Of a stretch of 64,000 nt of DNA, positions 10,899 to 20,300 are shown one piece after another (the first letter of the stretch is position 1; the number at the start of each line of letters is the position of its first letter). The position numbers were made by a program, and so were the translations under genes. The notes under the pieces were generated by a model, which saw only the letters and a list, made by a program, of their open reading frames with translations, did not search any database and was not told where the DNA came from. Location: assembly GCF_932294415.1 (NCBI RefSeq), contig NC_065545.1:20529357-20593356 (forward strand). Reading direction: 5' to 3'. Origin of the DNA: Quercus robur. Its lineage: Eukaryota; Streptophyta; Magnoliopsida; Fagales; Fagaceae.

Positions 10899-12814
10899 TG
10901 TAGACACCGCATTTTGTACCCCTTACGACTCGGGCCTCTGTTCCCCAATGATACCCGAACTCTAAGGCCCAAGGCCAGTTTAGAGCCCAATCAGATATCA
11001 AATTGACTTGAGGAGTGTTAAAATGGAAAATATAACATTTTAAATGAAAATTCTATTTTTGGAAATAAAATGACCAAAGTGGCCCTCGGCCCACGTACGT
11101 GGACCAAAGCATGCGTACACAGGCACACTCCTGCATACGCAGCTAGGGTTTCAGAAGCATAAAAAATGCAAGTTTTCTACAATAATAGCTGAGGTTTGGA
11201 ATGAATATCATATCATCTGGGAGCTGTTCTAAGCTTCATTTTTTCCACTATATAAAGCCTTACATGATACATTTTCAAAACATACAGAAATTCCACAGGA
11301 AAAATACAAGATTCACTAGAAAATAGTGAATCAAAAATACAAGATTCACTAAAAAATAGTGAATCAAAAGGGAGTTTTTCATAAAACACCCTTAAGTCAA
11401 TTTTGTTTGAATCTCACATCATTTGGGACCCATTCCAAACCTCATTTTTTCCACTGTATAAAGCCTTACACGATACATTTTTAAAACACACAAAAATCCC
11501 ACGGGAAAAATACAAGATTCACTAGAAAATAGTGAATCAAAAGGGAGTTTTTCATAAAACACCCTTAAGTCAATTTTGTTTGATTGGGACCTTTTCTCGC
11601 TCCAATCCTTTTAGTTTAACATTGCTAATAACTTTCTTATTGGTTTGTGAATAGAATTGACTGAGGGGAACGGTCAAAATCAAGCTTGGAAAGCTTTTGT
11701 GTGAGGTATCTAGTCTAAACTTTTCTTTTTCCTTTCTTTCATTTTCTACTTTTAAATATTTTTGTTTGCTTTATTTGCTTGTTATAATATGTTTTAATAT
11801 GCTTTTCTAGTTTAGATTTACATGTTTGTATGTTTAAAATGCATGTTAGGTTGTTAGAATTCTAGTTTTGAGGTTCTACCCATTTTTTTGGTATTTTTAG
11901 AGTTTCTGGGCAAGAACCTGCGTACGCATAATTTTGTCTATGCACGTAGGCTTGATTATACGCACGCAGGCTTGTTCTTGTGTGCGCAAGCTGTTGCCCA
12001 AAAAACCCTAATTTTTTCTATTTCTTTTGCTTTGCCTCTGCTTTCACATGCTTGTTTGTTTAGCCTTTTTCCATGCTCCTGTGCTTCCAATGCCCCTGTT
12101 TCACATGTTTGTTTGCTTGTTTGCTATCATATGTTAGAATTAGGGTTTGTTTAGTATTTTCCTTGTTTTGATGACATGAATATGCATTCACATGCTCACA
12201 CATAAATACCATAGGTGCTGAGTTGCTGTAAGGTAAGTAAAGGATAAGTCATGCATTAGAAATGCCCACGCATCTATGATATGGTCTTGCTTTGATGATA
12301 GATATGAATCTGCTTGTTTGATGTGTGATTTCATGTCTAAGAGTTTGGAATACATGTGATGATCTACTTTGCAGCCTTGTTTCGTTGTTGCCTTGGTATA
12401 ATATGATGGAGTTTTTAATGTGATGAATGCCTCGATGCCATGAGTAGGTGAATGCTAGGGTTGTATATGTGTGGGTTTGGTTTCTTATGCTTTATGGATG
12501 GATATGTATGTGTTTTGGGATGAATGATGTCATCTTGTATGCTTAGATGAATGCTAGTGTGTGTGTGAGTTTAGAATACAAGTATTAAACATAATTTTAT
12601 CGAGGTTAAGACATAAGACACAATGATGGGAGACCAACCTTAGTGTTGGGCGGTCTTGAGTGCCTAACACCTTCCCAAGAACGAACCTAAACTTTGAACC
12701 CAAATCTCTGGTAGTAAGATCAATGGTTCTTCCTTGAGAGGAACCTATATATATGGTTCCTAGACCATTACAAAAACTAGGTGGTGACTCCAACACTCTT
12801 CCATCGTGTCCACA
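10899..12814. mobile_element. Solo LTR with perfect 5-bp target duplication
   Basis: The sequence begins TGTAGACACCGCATTTTG and ends in TCCACA, giving the TG...CA ends of an LTR. The five bases on each side are identical: TATGT at 10894-10898 and at 12815-12819. At 1.9 kb, with no coding domains and no second LTR, it is best read as a solo LTR left by recombination between two LTRs. The large LTR suggests a gypsy-type parent, but no internal domain remains to prove it. It contains a tandem duplication (11203-11588). Confidence 0.82.
11203..11588. repeat. Imperfect tandem duplication inside the solo LTR
   Basis: A segment of roughly 180-205 bp is present twice in tandem, starting near 11203 and 11409. 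Both copies include 'cattttttccact.tataaagccttaca', 'gataca' and the phrase 'aaaatacaagattcacta.aaaatagtgaatcaaaa', then 'gggagtttttcataaaacacccttaagtcaattttgttt'. The first copy carries an extra internal repeat of about 32 bp. Each copy holds a TATA-like 'ctatataaagc' or 'ctgtataaagc', so the LTR promoter region may have been doubled. Confidence 0.7.
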
Positions 12815-12819
12815 TATGT

Positions 12820-13595
12820 AAAAACAATGAGATTAGCTGCTTATTTTGAAATATATAATTAATAATTATGTACTCCTAAGAATTGGACCTTAACATTCCC
12901 TAATTGAGCACAGTGCACTATTTCTTTTCTATTAATGATTCTTGAATGTTGGATGAAAATTGGATTCTTATTGTTAGATTGTTGAATAAATATATTGCTT
13001 GAAATTCATACAGAGTTATTGAAGCAAGCCATAGATCTCCATATTGGCTGAAAATTGGATGCTTATTGTTTTGCATGTAGGAATTTGGCATTTTGTTACC
13101 TAGATTTTGAGTTATTTGGTAATACAACTACAAGACGAGGACAGTCAGGTATTTATAAGTCCTTCCTTTATTCTGTACTGTTTCTTGTATATTTATTGGT
13201 AATATGTTTTTAGAAAGAATTTGAAATTGGAATGTGATTGCATATTTAAGTTTTTTGGTTTTCTCAAACTTGGTTTTATGATAGGTTCAATTGTTTCATC
13301 TCAAGATCTCCGTTGTTTTTATTACTTCTATGTACAATTTGTATTTATTAAAGAATCATGTTTTTATGTTTTTTTATTCTGAACTTAGTACGTGAATGCT
13401 ATATTTTTCTTCTATTTTTTCCCCTTTCTATAACATATAAATTTTAATTTGTAATATATGTTTTTGTTATAAAGTTTTATTTATGAAATAAATTTTCGTG
13501 AATGTTTTGCTTTTAGTTTCTTCCATGCTTTTGCTTTCTATGCAAGATTGAGACGAAGATTAATCTTATCACAAAAGAGAAACAAAGGTTGAAGC
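12820..13595. other. Spacer between the solo LTR and the RPA-like pseudogene
   Basis: No gene seen. The segment 12843-12970 resembles sequence left of the solo LTR: 'gaaatatataattaataattatgtactc' near 9500, and 'ttctattaatg.ttcttgaatgttggatgaaaattgg' near 10365-10400. This indicates an older local duplication that predates the LTR insertion. Confidence 0.5.
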
Positions 13596-13788
13596 ATGGA
13601 GTCTGCTCTAGATAATTTTGGTTGGTACTTTATTTCTTACAAAGTATGTCGTAAAAAAGTAAAATCAAGAGATGAATTTTTTTGGTGTGACAATTGCAAC
13701 AAAAAGGCATGCTTCCCAATCCCAAGGTACACAAAAAAAAAAATGTTTACTTTTATATTAAAATGCACAAAACTAATATGATATTAAC

Positions 13789-13842
13789 ATTATATATGTC
13801 TCTATCTTTTATCTCAAAAAAAAAAAAAAAATTATATATGTC
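13789..13842 (+). mobile_element. poly(A)-tail-only insertion scar F
   Basis: The 12-bp repeat ATTATATATGTC at 13789-13800 and 13831-13842 flanks TCTATCTTTTATCTC plus fifteen A's. It sits in the first intron of the RPA-like pseudogene, just ahead of the acceptor at 13856. Confidence 0.65.
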
Positions 13843-14439
13843 GTTTATCTTATTAGGTACAGAATTCAATTAAAGATTGAAGATAGCTCAAGAATGGCCA
13901 TATTCATTTTATTTGATTCAGAAGCAAAAAAATTACTCAACATATCAACGAAAGACCTTTTGTACAAATGTTTAGAGGTGAGAATATGGAAGATAAAATT
14001 AGTGTTTAATATTTACTAAACCTTACTTGAGTGTACAATTTGAAAAATATTACTTTTGTTAGGTGCTAGAAGAAGCCATCCTTCTTGTGCAAGTAGAAAA
14101 TCTAAATGGAAAAGAATTTATTTTCCAAAAACAACTAAATGACTATAATCTCAAGTTTGGATGAGAATTCTAAACCATCAAGAGAGTTTTTGAATCCTTT
14201 GAAGAAACTGACAAAGCAATTCAGCTTGATAAAATGACAGAAGAACATATTCTTTAATATAGCAAAATTACAAATATGATATTTAACTTGTATATGTTGT
14301 AATACATTTCTCAACCTATTCTATTGCTAGGCTTACATCAGTGATACTTCAAATGAATGTAGCAGCGACTTGTCAAGTGAACAATGTGGTGATTCTACAA
14401 AATTTCATAAAGTTGATGTTCAAAGCAATGCACAACTTA

Positions 14440-15840
14440 GTGCTTGTTTGGTTCCACTTTCAGGAGCCAAAATGCGCGTTTTCAAGCTGAAAATCCAAAA
14501 AGCGTGTTTGGTAACGAAATGCAAACGCCCGTTTTCCAAATACGAAAGACTCGCACTTTTTTTGTGTGGCAACTGGGCACGAGCTTTTGCAAAAAGCCAC
14601 AGCGCATTATCAATATTACCGTTGGAAGCTACTATGAATTTCTCAAATTGCCCACTGTGTTTCAAAAGGCATATCACACTATCTACAGTCCTCAGTTCTA
14701 GAACTAGTAGATCTCGTCTCTCTGCTACAGTGGGTACTGCCAAAATGAATTGCGTCTTGATTCTTGATGAGAATCATGGAATCACTAATCAACACAACGA
14801 TGAAAAAGCTACCTCAAATGGTGGTGCCGAAGTGGGTCTTGATTCTTGATGAGCCATGAGGCGAAGCCTCACTGCGAGAAGGAAACTGTGACTCACAAAA
14901 ATCACTTTGCGTGGGTGTGGGCTGAGAGAAGTATTGAAGATTTTTGGTGAAATTAAGAGAAATTACCTGTGAAGATCAAGATGAAGAAGTGCGTGGGTGT
15001 GGGCTATGTGGCTAAATGTGAGGGGGAAAGTAGAGAAAGAGAAAAAAGAAATGGTATGTTTTGGAATGAGAGTGGACGAATTCTAGAAGCTTAATCTTCT
15101 GGTGTGTTCTGGTGAAGAAGAAAAGTATAAAGAAAAGTCAAAAGTGAAGATAGGGAGAAGTAAAGAATACGTGTGTAGAGGAGAGAAAAAGATGAAAAAA
15201 GAGAAAAAAAGATGAAAAAAATATATATATAAATAAATGTGTGGATGAAAGAAAAAGAGATAAAAGAGAAAAATAAAATTAAAAATTAAAAATTAAAACT
15301 AAAAAATGCTACTATAATATTTTCACAATAAATCTTAATTGGTAGGTTGTTACTAGCTAATACTAGTGAAAAAAAAAAATTTAAGTGGTGTGTTCAAATT
15401 AAAATCAGTAACAACTTACCACGTATGATTTGTTGTGAAAATATTGTAAAAATATTTTTACAACAAGTTTTAATTAACAATATTTTTACAACAAATTTTA
15501 GCTAACAATAAATTATTATTGTTGTTGTTGTTGTTGTTGTTGTTATTATTATCATTAAGTAGTTTTTTTTTTTTTTTTTTTTTGAGTAAGTATTATTAAG
15601 TAGTTGATTTAAGTATGAAATAAATCCCCTTATACATACATTGTCATTTTTGGTAATTTACAACTCAAACCATCATTTTTATACGTTTTAGCCAAACACT
15701 CAACTTTTTCAAAAAACACTTTTTAACAGTTTTTACCAAACACTCAACTTTTTAAAAAAACTCAATTTCATACAGCATTTTTTGAAAACTCCACTTTTTC
15801 AAAAAGCCCAGTTTCAAAAAGCTGAACCAAACTCACCCTT
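14440..15840. mobile_element. Non-autonomous TIR element inside the RPA-like pseudogene
   Basis: The ends are inverted: left GTGCTTGTTTGGTTC, right (reverse-complemented) GGGTGAGTTTGGTTC, followed by related but diverged subterminal sequence. Two duplication readings are possible: 8 bp (ACAACTTA at 14432-14439, ACAAGTTA at 15841-15848, one mismatch), which would mean hAT; or TTA on both sides, which would mean PIF/Harbinger and leaves the terminal repeats aligned without a gap. Removing one 8-bp copy restores an open RPA-like frame, which slightly favours hAT. No transposase is inside. The right half is very AT-rich and carries a tail-only scar and a (TTG)n run. Confidence 0.72.
15554..15605 (-). 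mobile_element. poly(A)-tail-only insertion scar G
   Basis: The 11-bp repeat ATTAAGTAGTT at 15554-15564 and 15595-15605 flanks a long T run plus GAGTAAGTATT. Because it lies inside the TIR element at 14440-15840, it is younger than that insertion unless the element carried it along. The minus-strand reading is AATACTTACTC then the A tail. Confidence 0.6.
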
Positions 15841-16190
15841 ACAAGTTACACCAACATCTGTACTAAAGGAAAACAAAAGAACACATTCAGTGACTACTAT
15901 GAAGCAACAAAGGAAGAATATACAAAAAAACACTTAAAGTTGTCTTTCAATTTATTTGAAATATTGATTAAGTAGTTCTTTAAATTTGTGTTTCATACAT
16001 TTTATGGATAATTGGGGATGTTAAAGATTTAATTCTTCATTTTATTTTAAACTTATGTTTGATTTCTATTTTTCATTACATAAATTAATATTTCATATCA
16101 AGGATAGAAATCTATAAGACTGAAATGATAATGTACAATCAAAGAAGAAAAGAAAAAGAATAGTTTACGTTTTTATACACAATAGCTTCC

Positions 16191-16217
16191 CTGTGCATTG
16201 TACAGATTAACAACTAG
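16191..16217 (+). mobile_element. Helitron-type 3' terminus (hairpin + CTAG)
   Basis: CTGTGC (16191-16196), loop ATT, GTACAG (16200-16205) form a 6-bp stem with one G-T wobble pair. Eight bases later comes CTAG (16214-16217), followed by T. A short GC-richer hairpin just ahead of a CTRR end with a host T behind it is the defining 3' structure of Helitrons. 'gtgcattg.ac' hairpins are familiar from plant Helitron families. The upstream RPA-like pseudogene supports the call. No 5' TC end could be fixed; the TATA-rich sequence near 9229 is only a weak candidate. Confidence 0.65.
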
Positions 16218-17347
16218 TTATGATTATTATTATTATTATTAATAAGAGGGAGGGAGGACTTGAACCCTAAATATTTCTATTAAAAACACTAAAAGATACC
16301 AACTAGTGAATCTAATTATCAAGACATTCATGAATCTGGACAGTCGTTGGAAACCTGAAATTCAATTCAAAAATCACTTTCATAAAAGCAGCCCTCCCTA
16401 AATTTTGTGCTTTTTGACCTGAAAGAGCAATTTTTTTCCCTATGAAACACCTCAATCAGCGTTTTCTTAAAGTCAAAAAATATTAATAAAATAACAACAC
16501 TGTTTAGCAATTAGTTTGTTTCTCCCAAAAAAAAAAAAAGTCTTACTAGAGAGACACTTAATCTTAATGGAATTGATTAGAAAAAAAGTTACTTATTTAC
16601 TGAAAGTATTGTTGAAAAAACAAAACAAAAAGGCTAGCTTTATTTGGGCTTGCCAAACACACATTTAACTAACAATCTATAAAATTGCTTATAGCAATGG
16701 TTGAGAAAATCTCACAGTATTTTGCAAAAATTCGGGGATACCTGTTGCCATAGGAATTCTTTCATCAGCCTGCTATGGCAATGTATTTATGAATGAACAA
16801 ATGTTTGCTGGTAAACAACCGAACCTTCGATGATATTGACCAAACAATAGACCATTTAATCGTAAATGAAAGCCAGTTTTTCTTTATAGAAAAACTCAGT
16901 TCAATTGACAAGAAAAGGAAAGAAAATAGACAAAAAAATTGCTTTCCTGAAATTTAGAGATTGAGGTATATACAAAGACCCTATAGGTTTATTTCTACCA
17001 ACATTAGCTATACATAATTCATATAAAAAGTATGTACTGCCAGAGGCTGTAACATTAAGGCCACCGATTACAAGACAAGCTGAAAAATTGGTAACTAACT
17101 ATATTGCCTATATTAACTTCTGAAATTCCAATTGCTCTTTCTTTCCTGACTTCTATTGTAATATGTTGGAACTTTTTTCTTGCATTTTTCCCCGTGCATA
17201 CCAAGATTTATGTTCTCTTACCTTCATGACATCTCTAAGTTATGTTCCTGATGGCAAGAAGAATGTTCACCTACCCGGCCTTGCCATCATGGCTTTCCCT
17301 GAGTTTTCAATAAGGGGTGTGTTAGAAGTCATCATCATCAAAGGAAA
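16218..17347. other. 3' flank of the DAR GTPase gene
   Basis: No separate gene seen. The part closest to 17347 should be the 3' UTR of the GTPase gene on the minus strand. The rest is AT-rich spacer with short A tracts (for example 16525-16540) that lack a flanking duplication. Confidence 0.5.
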
Positions 17348-20300
17348 TTAAATGGGAGGCTGCTCCAATGCAATCCAACCAAACTTCCCTTTCCGAAAAT
17401 CACTCAGAATACGGAATGCTGCTTGATGAATATCACCGTTGAACAAGTGAATTGCAAGCTTCTGAACAAATCTGCATTCAAAAGAATTTGTAGGAATAAT
17501 TTTAATTTGAAATTTTGTTGGAATCTAAGGGTGATTATACATCCTGAAACAAGGTTCTCATATATCTAAACTAGTACAGGATAGATGTTTATCTACTGTA
17601 CCCCAACCAAAGCTCATATTTCATTTTTGGCATACTTGGTAGTCCTTCGCGGGCTGTCTGTATAAGCATATCATTTGCAAAGTTCTTATCCCCATCTCCC
17701 AACCCCAATTTTCCCCCACCTCACTTCTCAAAGTATTTTTAAGGGAAAAATGAACACACGCACACATTGCAAGTCCAAGTGAGAACAGAAATCACCAAGC
17801 TGAGACATACATTTTACCGCATTGACCATCCACATCAATCTTGTAGCGGCTCTGAAGAGCTTTGATACCTGTAATAAGCAGAAAACTGAGAATTACAACA
17901 GGCTATTTGCAATGAGAAAAATAAATCTTGAATTGGATTCATCATGTTACTACAAGAATTGAATAAACATCAATTGAAGTTTGAGCATAAGCTGTAACAT
18001 CTAGAGGAATATGCAAAATGAAGATTTAGACCAAGCTATTACTAAGAATGATGCAATTTCTTGTTATGTGTCTCTCCAGTCTTCACTTACCAATGACTAC
18101 AAGATCTCAAGTCATGGTATCAAGGACACTACTTGTCAATCATCTTGATATCAAGCTCCTAAACTTGGACACTATATGAAAGCAGCATCAGGCTATGGAA
18201 TTTATATATATATATATATATATATATAAGTTCAGGCTATGAAAATTTAAAAACAACATGAACCCATCGTATCTCAACCACAACACCCCCCCCCCCCCCC
18301 CCCCCCCCCCAAACCCAACAAAAAAAAAAGGAAGAGAAAACAGCATACAGGTTAATAGGAGCACATTCTTACACAGTTTTAAAAGCTTTGTATCCTTTTA
18401 GCATGTGATTACTAAAGCAACTTGACAGCATTTTGCACCAATTATCCGTTTACTCTCTCTCCATCTTCCTACAGGTCTCGAAATTTCATACAGTGAACAA
18501 ATTGATCTAGTCCGAAGGACAGGATCACAAGTCAAAACTACTGAAGTAATCAAATCCCAAGAGCCCCACACCCCAACCATGATTTAGATCTTCCTTCTTA
18601 GATTAATACGTAATTCATCGCTCAATAACTCAAAAAAATTAGTGATTTGAAAAGCCTCTAGACTTATAACACTGAGTCCACTTTGCTCATCTGCAATATT
18701 GTTCCCTTTGAGCCGGGATAACACCAGAGCCAAACTTGAACTTTTAGAAATTATATTTCCTAAAAAGCTTAGATTGTTTCTTTACATCCCAACAAAAGGC
18801 AGCACAAGGAATTGAATAGTATCCACCAGTTAAGCAATGTTTTGCTGATTGCAACTTATTTACATGTGCAACCAGAAACCTAACCTTATTCAACAAGTAT
18901 CCTTAACAATCAAGAGAGAGCAGATTCAGTCAATGGATGGACACAATGCTTACCAACTGATGGAATCCTTGTCAATATCTGTACAAGAATTGCAGCAACA
19001 TCAGCAACATCATAGGATCTCTCTCCGATGTCATCACATATAGCGAGCTTTATAGCTGCTGTCTGATCACTAATCCGCATTGGAATTATTCCAGGAGAAT
19101 CTAGTAACTCAAGGTCACTCCCAAAACGAACCCACCTTTTGATATGAACACAAAAGATAAGTTATAAATGAAAGGACATAGTGAAAGAGCAAGAGCCAGA
19201 ATTTCTGCTCCACATTGATGTCAATGGATGACAAACAGAACATACTCTTTGTAAACATTTTTAGAGAGTGCAGTATTTCCAGAAGTCTTCAGTTTTGAAA
19301 ATTTGACTATTTAGGTTAATTGGCTTCAAGCTTTGGTGATTTTCAGAATTTCAAGTCTCCATTATATTACCAAGCCAATCTAAACTCTTAAGATTCTCTC
19401 TCTTATTTTCTTTCCCCTTTTTTGGGGGTGGGGTGGGGTGGGGGGGGGGGGGGGGGGGGGGGGGATTGTTTGACATCCTTGCCATTTTAATGTTTCACCA
19501 AATTCCAAGCTTATCCTTTATTTCAATACATTTGAATCTCTTGATCCTTCTAGGAGTGCAATCAATGCAAGAATTATGACTTTAAACCTAGCACTGAAAG
19601 CTTCTTCCATTTCTCCCATACCACCAATCTCATATCTACCAATATATAAAAATGAAAAAGATGAAAATATATACTTCAATACTCTTGTAACACCCGGTCT
19701 AGGAGCTGCTGGACACATTCGCCGCTTCAGCAAACGGTTGATTAAAGAAGATTTTCCAACATTTGGATATCCAACTATACCAGCTCGAACCTGTTCAATG
19801 ATAATGTAATTCTTGTTCAAACTTAAGAATCACTTTTTTGAGCATAATATGTGAAAAGTTATCAATTTTATGAAGAAAAGGACAATTCAATTTGCATTAA
19901 TACTCATTTGTTTCTTATCCAAAGATTAGAGAGAGAAAGAGAGATAGATAAGTGAGAAAAAAGAATATCTTAGAAAAATAACCATCTGCAACCATCTTGA
20001 AAGTTCTCTTCAAAGTACATACATGAACCAACAACTTTCTAAAAACTTCAAATACTAATTAAAAATTGTTCAAAAGTTTAATTTCAGCAACTTCTAAAGA
20101 TTATCTCAAGGACTAATTGGAAAATAATATTCTGCTCCAAAAATCAACTAAGTTTGGTTTTTCTTATGGAGAATAAACTGTCTAGTAAGTAGGCAGATAA
20201 AAATTACTCTATGCAAAAATGCGCTTCAAATTTTTCAACAGGACAAGACAAATGTATGACAATAAAGTCGCAGGTAAGTAAGAGACTGAAAAGAAAGTAA

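Larger units (their letters stand above)
13596..15937 (+). pseudogene. RPA70-like single-strand DNA-binding protein, decayed and TE-interrupted
   Basis: Exon 1 (13596-13726) reads NFGWYFISYKVCRKK then DEFFWCDNCNKKACFPIP, with a CxxC pair typical of the C-terminal zinc-bearing OB domain of replication protein A large subunits. Exon 2 (13857-13977) continues YRIQLKIEDSSRMAIFILFD, the matching OB-fold strand region; exon 3 starts at 14063. Splice sites are still good (AAG|GTACAC, TTAG|G). Exon 3 carries TGA at 14162-14164 and TAA at 14171-14173 within the conserved frame, so the gene is dead. A further exon starts near 14331, is cut by a TIR element at 14440-15840, and the frame resumes beyond it to a stop at 15935-15937. 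Plant Helitrons often carry RPA-like genes, and a Helitron-type end follows at 16217, which suggests its origin. A captured host RPA1 copy is the alternative. Confidence 0.7.

Noticed and set aside
14370..14849. 159-codon frame that could be taken as one protein
   Set aside because: It starts in the RPA-like relic and crosses into the TIR element at 14440, so it is a fusion by insertion.
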